From: Aegilops tauschii subsp. strangulata
Taxonomy: Eukaryota; Streptophyta; Magnoliopsida; Poales; Poaceae
Assembly (NCBI RefSeq): GCF_002575655.3
Contig: NC_053036.3
Span: 642,900,736 to 642,964,735 of the forward strand
Reading direction: 5' to 3'
Length of the DNA: 64,000 bases
Made by a program: the position numbers and the translations under genes. A model generated the notes under the pieces. It was not told the origin of the DNA and did not search any database. It saw nothing but the letters and a program-made list of their open reading frames with translations. Below, piece after piece: positions 32,966 through 44,492 of the stretch. Each line of letters starts with the position of its first letter. The first letter of the stretch is position 1.

Positions 32966-34582
32966 AGGAGGTACGGCAATAGAAGCAAGACCAATAATTT
33001 CATCCTTACTAGGCAATTCTTTATCATGGGGTTGTCTAAGAAATTTAGCAAAGTTAAACTCATGAGACATATCCCCCAAACCAATAGTGACAACATCTTT
33101 TTCACAATCTATCCTAGCATTAACAGTATTCAAGAAGGGTCTGCCAAATATAATGGGACAAAAGTCATCTTGTGGGGAGCCAAGAACAAGAAAATCAGCA
33201 GGATATTTAACTTTCCCACACAAGACTTTAACATCTCTAACAATCCCAATTGGTAAAATAGTATCTCTATTGGCAAGCTTAATTGTAACATCAATTTCTT
33301 CTATTTCAGCAGGTGCAATATCATGCATAATTTCTTTGTATAAAGAATGAGGTATTGCACTAGCACTAGCACCCATATCACATAAGCCATGATAACAATG
33401 ATCTCCTATTTTAACAGAAACGACAGGCATGCCTACAAGAGGTCTATGTTTCTTAGTATCTGGTCTAGCAATTCTAGCAGCTTCATCACAGAAGTAAATA
33501 ACATGCCCATCAATATTATCAGCCAAGAGATCTTTAACCATAGCAATACTGGGTTCAACTTTAATTTGCTCAGGTGGTGTAGGTGTTTTAGTATTACTCT
33601 TACAAACCACAATTGAAGCTTTAGCATGATGCTTAATCCTAACAGTGAAAGGGGGTTTCTCAATATAGGTAGTAGGAACAATAGGATCATTATAAGTGAT
33701 AGTCTTTTCTTCAACTTTAACAGGTGCAACTACTTTTACTTTAGTGGGAGGATTGTATTTAAGCCACTTCTCCTTAGGGAGGTCAACATGAGTAGCAAAT
33801 GATTCACAGAAAGTAGCTACTATCTCAGAGTCAAGTCCATATTTAGTGCTAAACTCACGAAAAGCATCGGTATCCATAAAAGATTTAACACAATCAAACT
33901 TAGGTGTCATACCTAACTCCTTACCTTCGTCGAGATCCCAATCTTCAGAGTTGTGTTTAATTCTTTCCAATAAATCCCATCTGAATTCAATAGTCTTCAT
34001 CATAAAAGAAGCAGTACAAGAAGTATCGAGCATGGAGCGATTGTTGAGAGAAAGCCGAGCATAAATTTTTTGAATAATCATTTCTCTTGAGAGCTCATGA
34101 TTGGGGCATGAATATAACATTGACTTAAGCCTCCCCCAACCTTGAGCGATGATTTCTCCTTCGCGAGGCCAAAAATTAAATATATAATTATGATCACGAT
34201 GAACAAGATGCATAGGATAAAACTTCTGATGAAATTCCAATTTCAATCTTTTGTAGTTCCATGTTCCCATATCATCACATAGCCTGTACCATGTCAATGC
34301 CTCTCCCTTAAAAGATAAAGGGAAGACCTTCTTGTTGATAACATCATCGGGCATACTTGCAAGCTTAAATAATCCACAAACTTCATCCACATAGATTAGG
34401 TGTAAATTGGGATGCAATGGTCCATCTCCTGTAAAGGGATTAGCTAGCAGTTTCTCTATCATACCCGAAGGAATTTCAAAGTAAACATTTTCAGTAGGTT
34501 CAGTAGGTTGAGGAGCAACTCTTTCCTCTACTGGTCGAGGCGAAGATACCCCGAACAAGCCCGTCAAAGGATTATGTTCCAT
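32966..34582 (-). CDS. Element C gag-protease
   Basis: The frame starts at 34582 (MEHNPLTGLFGV), ~80 bp inside the PBS. A capsid-like retrotrans_gag segment (FPLSFKGEALTWYRL) lies at ~90-105. A linker rich in Lys/Pro follows, and then the retropepsin domain: the active-site motif CDMGASAS around residue 402 and IIFGRPFLNTVNA further on. No CCHC zinc knuckle is visible, as is usual for this lineage. The ORF is uninterrupted to the deletion junction, and everything after VPPNSI is frame-shifted RT sequence. The product would form the particle and cleave the polyprotein. Confidence 0.93.
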
Positions 34583-34659
34583 AGTAACAAGTGACAGTAA
34601 ATTTCAGCACACTATATAATTTTTTCCTTACCAAGTTCCACTTACCAAAGGCGCTTCAC

Positions 34660-34677
34660 TCCCCGGCAACGGCGCCA
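34660..34677 (-). other. Element C primer-binding site
   Basis: Minus strand TGGCGCCGTTGCCGGGGA, exact match to the tRNA-Asp-type PBS known from Athila elements, 11 nt from the LTR. Confidence 0.88.
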
Positions 34678-34688
34678 GAAAAGAGTCT

Positions 34689-36210
34689 TGATGACCCACA
34701 AGTGTATGGGATCTATCGTAGTCCTTTCAATAAGTAAGAGTGTCGAACCCAACGAGGAGCAGAAGGAAATGACAAGCGGTTTTCAGTCAGGTATTCTCTG
34801 CAAGCACTGAAATTGTAGGTAACATATAGTTTTGTGATAAAATAATTTGTAACGGGTAACAAGCAATGAAAGTAAATAAAGTGCAGCAAGGTAGCCCAAT
34901 CCTTTTTGTAGCAATGGACAAGCCTGGACAAGTTCTTATATGGAGAAAAGCGATCCCGAGGACACATGGGAATTATCGTCAAGCTAGTTTTCATCACGCT
35001 CAAATGATTCGCGTTCGTTACCTTGATAATTTGATATGTGGGTGGACCGGTGCTTGGGTACTGCCCTTTCTTGGACAAGCATCCCACTTATTATTAACCC
35101 CTATTGCAAGCATCCGCAACTACAAAAGAAATATTAAGGTAAACCTAACCATAGCATGAAACATATGGATCCAAATCAGCCCCTTATGAAGCAACGCATA
35201 AACTAGGGTTTAAGCTTCTGTCACTCTAGCGACCCATCATCTACTTATTACTTCCCAATGCATTCCTCTAGGCCCAAACAATGGTGAAGTTTCATGTAGT
35301 CGACGTTCACATAACACCACTAGTGGAGAGACAACATACATCTCATCAAAATATCGAACGAATACCAAATTCGCATGACTACTTATAGCAAGACATCTCC
35401 CATGTCCCCAGGAACAAACGTAACTACTCACAAATCATATTCATGTTCATAGTCAGAGGGGTATTAATATGCATAAAGGATCTGAACATATGATCTTCCA
35501 CCGAATAAACCAACTACCATCAACTACAAGGAGTAATCAACACTACTAGTGACCCACAAGTACCAATCTGAGGTTTTGGGACAAAGATTGAATACAAGAG
35601 ATGAGCTAGGGTTTGAGTGGAGATGGTGCTGGTGAAGATGTTGATGTAGATTGACCCCCTCCCGATGAGAGGATCGTTGGCGACGACAATGGTGATGATT
35701 TCCCCCTCCCGGAGGGATGATTCCCCGGCAGAACAGCTCCGCCGGAGCCCTAGATTGGTTCCGCCAAGGTTTCGCCTCGTGACGGCGTTGTCTCGTCCCG
35801 AAAGCTTGCTTATGATTTTTTTCTATGGTAAAAGACTTCATATAGCAGAAGATGGTCACCGGAAGGCTGCCAGGGGGCCCACGAGGCAGGGGGCGCGCCC
35901 AGGGGTAGGGCGCGCCCCCCACCCTCGTGGACGGTGGGTGGCCCCCCTCTGGTATTTATTCAGCTCAGTATTTTTTATTAATTCCAAAAATTACTTTCGT
36001 GGAGTTTCAGGACTTTTGGAGTTGCGCAGAATAGGTCTCTAATATTTTCTCCTTTTCCAGCCCAGAATCCCAGCTGCCGGCATTCTCCCTCTTCATGTAA
36101 ACCTTGTAATATAAGAGAGAATAGGCATAAGTATTGTGACATAACGTGTAATAACAGCCCATAATGCGATAAATATCGATATAAAAGCATGATGCAAAAT
36201 GGACGTGTCA
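34689..36210 (-). repeat. Element C, right (5') LTR
   Basis: TGATGACCCACAAGTG...TGGACGTGTCA. GC palindrome at ~35877-35936, with a fuller GCGCGCCCAGGGGTAGGGCGCGCC core than the left LTR, which accounts for part of the 32-bp length difference. Confidence 0.94.
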
Positions 36211-36635
36211 CCCATCATAGTCGCTGTTCGCACGTCGGCCCGCCCGTTGATCCACGCCACCCGCCTCAGCCACATCTGCACGGCGCGACCCTGTAGACTA
36301 CCTCGTCGGCCTCGTCCCCGGCTGCGTTAGGATCGCTGGCTGCCTCAGCTTGGGCGCTGGTGCTACGTTGGTCACTCAGGCCTTGCTACCCAGGCGCCGG
36401 CACTACTTTGGCTGCCCGGGTGCCCATGCTGACGCGCTCGTCTCACGACGTCCCATGCCGTCCGTCATCGCCGGCTTCATCTCAGACTGCGCCGCCACCA
36501 TGCCTCCACCGAGCGGCGTCCCCGACCTCGCGCGCGATCGGCTTGATCACCCGCTCGCCGCCGCGATCCGCTCCATCTACGCCGTGCGCCCAACCTAGCA
36601 CGCTGGTTGCGCGCGCCTCCGCGGGCCCCGTGAAG
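36211..36635 (+). mobile_element. Copia-like internal sequence, part 3
   Basis: GC-rich sequence resuming at the TSD copy CCCAT after element C and cut by the Angela-like LTR at 36636. It contains Ala/Pro/Arg-rich ORFs and no recognised domain. Confidence 0.5.
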
Positions 36636-37072
36636 TGTTGGAAATATGCCCTAGAGGCAATAATAAATTGGTTATTATCATATTTCCCTGTTCATGATAA
36701 TTGTTTATTATCCATGATAGAATTGTATTGATCGGAAACTCAAATACATGTGTGGATACATAGACAACAACATGTCCCTAGTGAGCCTCTACTAGACTAG
36801 CTCGTTGATCAAAGATGGCTATGGTTTCCTAGCCATAGACAAGAGTGGTCATTTGATAACGGGATCACATCATTAGGAGAATGATGTGATGGACAAGACC
36901 CAAACTATAAACATAGCATATGATCGTGTCAAGTTTATTGCTATCGTTTTTTGCATGTCAAGTATATGTTCCTATGACCATGAGATCAGGCAATTCACTG
37001 ACACCGAACGAGTACGTGGTGTGTACCAAACGTCGCAACGTAACTGGGTGACTAATAAAGGTGCTCTACAGG
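36636..37072 (+). repeat. Angela-like 5' LTR, part 1
   Basis: First 437 bp of the LTR up to the insertion site of element D (TSD ACAGG, 37068-37072). Matches the 3' LTR at 59842-60276. Confidence 0.93.
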
Positions 37073-37551
37073 TGTCGGTGTCAAAACCGGCGGATCTCGG
37101 GTAGGGGGTCCCGAACTGTGCGTCTAAGGCTAATGGTAACAGGAGGCGGGGGACACAATGTTTACCCAGGTTCGGGCCCTCTCGATGGAGGTAATACCCT
37201 ACTTCCTGCTTGATTGATCTTGATGATATGAGTATTACAAGAGTTGATCTACCATGAGATCATAGAGGCTAAACCCTAGAAGCTAGCCTATGGTTATGAT
37301 TGTTGTATATCTCTATCGACTAGCCTAGCCTCGGTTTATATAATGCACCAGAGGCCTAGGATAACAAGAGTCCTAGCCGAATACGCCGCTGGGGAGGAGT
37401 CCTTGTCTTGATCACCAAGTATTGTGGAATCTTCCTTGTATGCAGCAGTTGTCCGAACTGGCCCATGAGTATACGACCATGGGGGTCCTCGGCCCAATCT
37501 AACTGATCGGGAGACGTAGTGGTGAGTACCCCCTAGTCCAGGACACCGTCA
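37073..37551 (-). repeat. Element D, left (3') LTR
   Basis: TGTCGGTGTCAAAACCGG...GGACACCGTCA. Pairs with 42901-43018 plus 53258-53618. Confidence 0.92.
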
Positions 37552-37799
37552 GTAGCCCCCTTAACCGGTCTTCAAGTTGGGGACACTCCTCGATTCTTCC
37601 GCACTGTTCTTCATCTTCGGTCATCGGTCTTGAAAACTGGTTCAACAAATCTGCTCATCTTCGATCTTGAGGATCGCCGAAGTATATCCGAAGAGTTTAC
37701 ACGTCGGGTATCCGAGGAGACCCTTTATGTTCTCGGCCTTTATCAATGCCTTGTTATTTTCATGCCACACCTCAGGTTTGAAGTTGTTCCCGGGCGGCA

Positions 37800-37990
37800 G
37801 TGTCCTCTTGCGTCCGAGCTCCAACGCCGAACTGCATTCGAGGTGTCTTTTGCAGCCGAGCACCAACGTCGGACTGCTTCCGAGCTCCAACGCCGGAATG
37901 TATCCGAGCTCTAACGCCGGACTGTGTCCAAGCTCCAACGCCGGACTGTATCCGAGCTCCAACGCCGGATTATATCCGAGGTGTCATACA
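37800..37990. repeat. 24-bp minisatellite in element D
   Basis: About seven imperfect copies of a unit like TCCGAGCTCCAACGCCGGACTGTA. Forward translation gives repeated PSSNAGLY, an artefact of the 24-bp (8-codon) period. The copies vary by single bases and one by a spacer. Confidence 0.88.
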
Positions 37991-40900
37991 TCACCTTGGT
38001 TCAAAAAGTTGAAAGAGTTTAGCTAAGCTTAGTACCGGAAATGCCCTCTATGGAGCCAGCCACTGGCGCCCGAGCTTTATGCCGGACTGCTTCCGAGGTG
38101 GTGCACCACCTTGGCCATGGGCTGATTTTTATGAATTTAATTCCGAATTGTACAATGTAATCTCTGACGAGATGTATAGCCAGTAGCCCTCAGGGTGCAC
38201 ATTGGCCTAATATCCGGGATGCACCTGAAGGATAAAACCGAACCGCTGACCCTAGTAGCCCTGAGACTCAGGTCGATTCGTAAAATTAGCCTCAGGATCA
38301 ATTCCCAGCTCGGCAGCATACCTTGGAATAAAAACACGGTGTGCAAAGTCCTCGAGACTCAGGTTGGGTGCGGCCGACCAACCTGAGGATAATAATCTCC
38401 TCGAAAACTATATTGCACTTTAAATTTTCTGCATTGGATTGTCAATGCAGTAGCCCCCGAGCGACTGGTCGGGTGGCAACACCAGATCAGGGGATCGATG
38501 TACCCCTTTAATATTTGTAAATGATAAGCACGAAGTCCAGTAGCCCCCGAGCCTTAATGTGGGCACGGGTGGCCGAATTAAGGATCGATATCCGTAGTAA
38601 AATCACAAATTATGTGTTTCTATGTATCCAAGTACTCTACATCATTAACGCTCGGATCCGCATTGTACAAAACTTTGTTGACTGACCATCGGCTTCCACC
38701 TCCTTGGCCAGCAGCCGAGGAGTGTTTGTCCTACTTTATAAAGCCTTTATGAGGGCAAAGATTTACAGCAAACAAGGCAATCCGTCCATACAGTTTTATA
38801 AACAAAGGTACGCGGAGAGATATGTTATATTACTTTTTAACGTAAGAAACATCTTCCAAAGAAAATAGTCCCACTATCGGTTCCTTTTTTTGGGTTGCCA
38901 TGCTAAGCATGATCATGAAACCTCAGCTCCGATCAATGTGGGAGCAAAATATTGAGGATTTAGTTCGGGGAAAGTTCCCGAATTCTATGGTATTAATGAA
39001 CCAAAATTTTCACTTCCGTCGTTGCCGACCAATGTGATCCTTTTAAGATTGCTAACTTTCGGCTTCACCCAGTCTGAGGTACTAACTCGGATGACCCGGT
39101 AGTAACAATCACAGAGGTGCTCCCTTTACCGCCTAGCCGAACAATCGGGAACGTAGGGGTAAGCACAGGAGCCAGGCAACCCAGCTTGGCCAAAATCTTA
39201 AGTCAATTGATGCATATTTATGGCTTTATAACGATAATTACGGAAGGCAATGCTTATATAATGAATACAAATGCTGATGATATATACTTATTTTGACTCC
39301 ATTGCGACTGTTTATCAGTTGAAAGTGGCCCATCGTCGGCTTCTACCCCTTTGCAGATACTACGGAGGGTGTTTCTGCAATAACCAGACAACCCTTAGCC
39401 GACGTCTCGGTGCCCAGAGGCGGTTGTGTTAGCGGAAACGAGGAAATCAAATATCTTGGCTTTATAACTTTCACTTAGTCATAGGAGCTTTAAACTGGGG
39501 AAGCTAGCTACGAGCCCCCGGTTAGTGTTCGGCGACTGCTGAGGTCAAGCCGTAAACATTTTGGCCAATGTTATGAACGGCTCATCATTTAACATGGTCA
39601 TCGGATTGCTGACCAGTTTGCGCTTATTGTGACAGTCAGTTTTCGGCTTTCTCCACTGAGGTGCTTAACCATGCGAGCTGTAAGCATAATCGCAGTGGTT
39701 CTCCCGTTGCACACCTAGCCGAACAAAGCGGAACATAGGGGCAACCCAACTATTGACCGAAGACACAATTCGAGACCGATGCATATATAGCAACATCCGA
39801 GAATGTTTTTGCCGAATCTCTAAAGGTGTCTGGCGTTGCACTATGAGACTTATGCGAAAAACACACAAATTGTTTTAAAGTGCCATAAGCTTGGAAAACC
39901 AAAAAATGTCAGTAAAAACATGACGTCCGAACAAGATCAAGTGTCCGGTGCCAATCCGAGAATTGGAAAAAAATTGTGCTTCTGTCGTGTTTTGACAACG
40001 ACCAAGAAGAAAACACATTTACAGCTCATATATAAATTTTAAGAGCCCCCAAGTGACTTGGGTAAAGGAATTTTATGTATAATGATTGTATGTACCGAAG
40101 TACTTATATCATATATGTGTTCACCCGAACTTTATACGCGTCTTAACCGACCGTCGGCTTCTCCCTCTTCGGCAGGGCCGAAAAGTGTTATGTACTCCAC
40201 CTGTCAAGAATATCGACGGTGTTTCCGATAACCAGGCAATCAGGTCATAAGGCTGTAACAGACAAAGCGCGCTCAGGGAACTTATGCTATATTACCGACG
40301 AAGTGTAAGAAGCATCTTCGAAGAAAATAGTACCCCCACCGATACCTTTCTTCGGTTGCTCATTATTACTATGAGGCTTGTGCAATAGACTTTTTGTACT
40401 CATGAGTTCCGTTGTGTGCCGACCATGATTGCAAACAATAAGAGCGCTAGCTTTCGGCTTCACCCAGTCTGAGGTCAGAGCTCGGATGACCCGGTCGTGA
40501 CAATCGCAGAGGTGCTCCCATTATCCCTAGCCGAACAATCAGGAATGTAGGGGTAAACACAGGAGCGAGGCAACCCAGCTTGCAAATCGCTTAGGTCAAT
40601 ATGGTGCATATTATGGCATAATACACGAACAAGGAACGAAGCCGTACAAGTATAATCATATGCAAGAAGAAAAGCTCCATGAAGGACAAGGATTTTTTTC
40701 ACAAACAACATTTTTCAAAAAAGTATAATGCTTGGTCGAATCAAACGCAGGTTAAAAATTTAAAGCTTTGAGCCTGAAAGCGACTTAGCTGGTTAATGCG
40801 TTCGGCATTGATGACGTGGTCCGAGCTTGATGCGGTACAAGGTTCCATCCCCCAAGTCGGTCCCGAGGTGGCGGAGCGAAGAGCTCGGCACTCCAAAGTG

Positions 40901-42007
40901 GTGACATAGCACGGCCAATGTAGGCCGGCAGAGTGACGCCGAAGAGACCACGTGACGCAGTCAAAGTCCATTACTTGCACATGTAAAATAGTGCAGGCCA
41001 ACAATAATAATATAAATATATAAAAATCCTTGCATAATTAATTTACGCAAAATAAAATGGATGTGGCCTGGCGCCGAAGCCAATGTCGATGCAGGGCGTC
41101 GGCGTGACACAGTGAAGGCGTGACAAAGCCTGAATTTGCAGGGTGATCCGGGTTCCGGATGCGGCGTTCGCCGAACTATGTACGGAAACCGGCCGAACCA
41201 CCACGCGACCGTCTTTAATGTGGCCGCCATTTGATAGACCTGTGTATAGATGATAGAACAAACCAGAGTAATAATTCCTTCAGAAAAATAAACTCAACAA
41301 GCAAAAATTGTTAGGATTAATAGCACCTGGTTTATTTCTTGTAGCAGTCCGAAGAAAAGCGACTCCCAAAATTGGGAATCGATCCGCACACGCATTGCCT
41401 GATGGGAGATAAAGCGACGGCATGGCGATGCTGGCAAAGGTTGGCTTGCCGAGGCAAAGCCCTCGGTCCAGCTAACGGGACGAAGCTGGTCAGATGGTGA
41501 CGCCGAAGTCACCGGAGTATGTTGATGAAGAAATAGCCAAGTCCCCTGTCTAGCCGAGGTGACGGAGAGGTCGGTAAGGAGTCGTTGCAGCTGCCATGTC
41601 AGCCGAAGTGTTGAAGTAGTTCGGTGTGATGGACATCGGCTCGAAGAAGCAACAGTGCGGCCATGCCGGTGCAGGTCGTAACTTGTGACACGGCCAATGC
41701 TGGTTTGATGAAGTGACCATGCAGCGATGCCGGTGTGCCCGCTCCGTGTAATCCGTAGGGCGGCGAAGTTGGTGATGATTTATCCTTGGCGATTCCGAAC
41801 TCTTATTCGGCTCGCCGAGGTGAGGATCCGAAGAAGTTGAGCTCGACTCAAAAAGCGACGACATGTCTAGCGCAGGTCGGCAGCCATGGAGCTATATTGC
41901 CGGACTGGTTTGACACCAGCGTGATGGCGAAGATTACCTCAAAGGAGGCTTAAAATTTTATGGGCACGTGTTAAGAACAACGCACGGTACCTTAGAATAA
42001 AATTCCT
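37991..42007. other. Element D non-coding interior with diverged large repeats
   Basis: No long ORF. Sequence blocks recur in diverged form: CCTAGCCGAACAA followed by GGAA.(G)TAGGGG at ~39128, ~39713 and ~40527; TTCGGCTTCACCCAGTCTGAGG at ~39058 and ~40456; TCTTC.AAGAAAATAGT at ~38852 and ~40316. The interior therefore seems built of old 0.6-1.4-kb duplications. The phrase AGTAGCCCCCGAGC occurs at ~38449 and ~38540. Confidence 0.6.
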
Positions 42008-42856
42008 TTAAAAAGGTTGTCCAATATCACGTTCATAAAGAAACACGAATTCGGGTCGGATCCGTATTTGAGCAGGAAACATATCTGAAAAGTGATCTTC
42101 ACGGCGCCCTGTGGGCGGTGGTTCCTGTTCTTCTCCTGCATCGTCGTCCATACCATCGATGTCTTCGGAGTCGAAGTCAAGCATGTCGGTTAAGTCATCG
42201 ACAATGGCTATTAAGTGGGTGGTGGGTGGGGAACGAATTTCTTCGTCGTCCGCTTCCCACTCGAGCCGGACATAGTTCGGCCGCGAGTCTCCTGACAGGG
42301 AGAGAGATTTCGATGAATTTAGCACGTCGCCCAAGGGCGAGTGTGGAAAGATATCCGCGGAGGTAAACTCCATGATCGGTGCCCAATCAGATTCTATAGG
42401 CACAGATGCACGCGGTTCGGAGCCTATGGCCGGAGACGAGTCCGAGGGTCCGATGACACATACCTCATTGGAGGCGAAGTCTGTGTTCGGCTCTATCGCC
42501 GCTAAGTGTGCGGCCTCCGTGGAGGGGTCCATCCACTCGTCCTCGGATGGCACGATGCGCTCCGGATTAAGAGCCAGGGCAACCGTAGGTGTGATCTCAT
42601 CTAAGTCATGCTCCTCGTGATTGTTCGGCACACCTGTCATGGGCTCGAATCGGTCGAAGATCAAGTCTACGCGGATGTCGGCGGTGTAGTTCAGGCTTCC
42701 AAACCTAACCTGATGACCAGGGGCGTAGCTATCGATCTGCTCCGGATGGCCAAGCGAGTTGGCCCGCAGTACGAAGCCGCCGAATACGAAGATCTGTCCG
42801 GGGAGGAAAACCTCACCCTGGATCGCATTGTTGCAGATGATTGAAGGAGCCATCAA
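42008..42856 (-). CDS. Element D gag-position protein, unknown
   Basis: Intact 282-codon minus ORF starting MMAPSIICNNAIQGEV, ~45 bp from the right LTR, where gag would be. The sequence is acidic (DEITPTVAL..., DSEDIDGMDDDAGEEQEPP) with a moderately hydrophobic N-terminal third. There is no zinc knuckle, protease or capsid motif that I recognise. Its integrity and position suggest a gag-like or element-specific protein. The alternative is a captured host fragment. Confidence 0.6.
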   Translation of the reverse strand: MMAPSIICNNAIQGEVFLPGQIFVFGGFVLRANSLGHPEQIDSYAPGHQVRFGSLNYTADIRVDLIFDRFEPMTGVPNNHEEHDLDEITPTVALALNPERIVPSEDEWMDPSTEAAHLAAIEPNTDFASNEVCVIGPSDSSPAIGSEPRASVPIESDWAPIMEFTSADIFPHSPLGDVLNSSKSLSLSGDSRPNYVRLEWEADDEEIRSPPTTHLIAIVDDLTDMLDFDSEDIDGMDDDAGEEQEPPPTGRREDHFSDMFPAQIRIRPEFVFLYERDIGQPF

Positions 42857-42900
42857 GCCTTATCGTGATGACACAGTGGAACTCTCAATGAAAGCACCAA

Positions 42901-43018
42901 TGTCGGTGTAAAAACCGGCAGATCTCGGGTAGGGGGTCCCGAACTGTGCGTCTAAGGCTAATGGTAACAGGAGGCGGGGGACACAATGTTTACCCAGGTT
43001 CGGTCCCTCTCGATGGAG
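42901..43018 (-). repeat. Element D, right (5') LTR, part 1
   Basis: First 118 bp, up to the CACTA insertion; ends with the TSD GAG (43016-43018). Identical in layout to 37073-37190. Confidence 0.92.
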
Positions 43019-43037
43019 CACTGGTAGAAAATGGGCC

Positions 43038-43268
43038 TTTAGTTCGGTTCGCAAAGGCCTTTAGTCCCGGCTGTGCAACCGGGACTAAATATGCGCGACT
43101 AAAGGCCCGTCCACGTGGGCGCCAGGGGTCCGTCGGGGCGGAGGACCTTTAGTCCCGGTTCTCGTGGCTAACCGGGACTAAAGGCCCGTCCACGTGGGCG
43201 CCAGGGGTCCGTCGGGGCGGAGGACCTTTAGTCCCGGTTCTCGTGGCTAACCGGGACTAAAGGCCTCC
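43038..43268. repeat. CACTA left subterminal repeats, with a 79-bp tandem duplication
   Basis: Inverted pairs CCTTTAGTCCCGG.../...CCGGGACTAAAGG. Within them 43104-43182 is repeated at 43183-43261. In En/Spm such motifs bind the TNPA protein. Confidence 0.9.
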
Positions 43269-43543
43269 TCCCCAGGTTTAGGGTTTTAGCCCCCCTAAAC
43301 ATGGTTTCTTTTTAATTTGTAGTGTTTTATTTCTTTTATATTTTATTTTGTGTTTTATTTTAATTTTGATGAAGTTTCAGTACACATATTCTACGCTACT
43401 ATATACATGCATATGAAATTTCAAACAAGAAGAATTCAAGAGGAATATATAATATATATTCAATCTCGGGTGACCATATACAACTTCGAACAAGTTTCCA
43501 TACACAATTAGGATGGATGACGATATACAACTTCGAACAAGTT

Positions 43544-44366
43544 TCAATCTCGGGTATGCATATAAATTTCTTCGTCCTCGGTATAGTGTTCTCCTTTAGG
43601 ATTGATGACTTCCCTCATGAAAAATCCTGCTAATTCATCTTGAATTGGTCGGAAGCGAGCTTCTGGACTAAGCCTCCTCCGCAAGTTATCCGTCGCCTTC
43701 CGCACGCTATCCGATGCCTTCCGCTCAGAGGTGTGTCTCCGGATGTTCTCACAAACATAGTATCCACATAGATTGGTCCCCGATGGCTGCTTATCCACAT
43801 TAACTAACCTTCTAAAATCTAGCTCATGTTTTAATTCACCGACAATTTCTTCTGAGAACCGTCTCCAAACCCTACAGGGCAAAGAAAATTAAATGGACAA
43901 GGGAGTTATTAGTTACTTGATATTAGGAAATGAACGAAAGAGACCGATCGATATAGAGCTCAAATGATTGAAAATAATTACTTTTGCAGCATTTTTCTCA
44001 TGTCGGCCCAACGCTTTGGATCCGAATCCATAGAGTCCATGATTAGAACTCTGGAGGTGTGAAGTTCAATATTTAGCAGAATCCAGTGGAACCTGCGGAC
44101 ACGTTACATGCACAGTCATGCATAACTCATCGATTAGACATACCATGCATGGAGTAAACAAAAGAGAATGGGCACAAGAGAGAAACACTCACCCAAAATG
44201 GTAAGGAAATAGAATATGACTTTTGAGTTGATGCTTTCTAAGAAACTTGTACAAGTCTTTCTCCACGTCTTCGGGGTGATTTTGTAACACATGTCCATTA
44301 ACGATATGTGGGTCAATGAGCCCAACATCATGGATGTTTCTTATTTTGCATTCCCAAATCTTCAAT
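43544..44366 (-). CDS. CACTA second gene, 3' exons: Ulp1-like cysteine protease domain
   Basis: Three exons with clean GT-AG borders on the minus strand: 44366-44193, 44092-43982, 43871-43544. The joined frame passes FLRKHQLKSHILFPYHFG, then FHWILLNIEL (catalytic His region), IMDSMDSDPKRW (Asp) and SGTNLCGYYVCENIR (Gln/Cys region). This is the C48/Ulp1 SUMO-protease fold often fused to or next to plant CACTA genes. The frame ends EEIYMHTRD at 43544. Intron 44092-44193 is 100 bp; the intron before 44366 contains an (AT)n tract (44403-44447). The protease residues look intact even though the upstream exon is damaged. Substrate unknown. Confidence 0.8.
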
Positions 44367-44399
44367 CTGCATAATAGCGTACGCATCAATATAGTTAGG

Positions 44400-44402
<3 letters not shown>

Positions 44403-44447
<45 letters not shown>
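44403..44447. repeat. (AT)n microsatellite in an intron of the CACTA second gene
   Basis: About 45 bases of AT dinucleotides. Confidence 0.97.
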
Positions 44448-44450
<3 letters not shown>

Positions 44451-44492
44451 CAGGCAATGAAGAACGGGATGAGGTAGAAATAAATCACTTAC

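Larger units (their letters stand above)
26589..36210 (-). mobile_element. Athila-type Ty3/gypsy LTR retrotransposon C with gag-pol
   Basis: LTRs at 26589-28078 (1490 bp) and 34689-36210 (1522 bp) flank the element, with a perfect 5-bp TSD CCCAT (26584-26588 and 36211-36215). The minus strand is sense. The polypurine tract GGGGGAGT (28079-28086) lies next to the left LTR and the exact PBS TGGCGCCGTTGCCGGGGA (34660-34677) next to the right. The 6.6-kb interior encodes gag-protease, RT, RNase H and integrase in family order, then a decayed env-position region. Only a pol deletion and a nonsense codon prevent a continuous gag-pol, so this is the youngest-looking coding element of the window. Confidence 0.95.
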
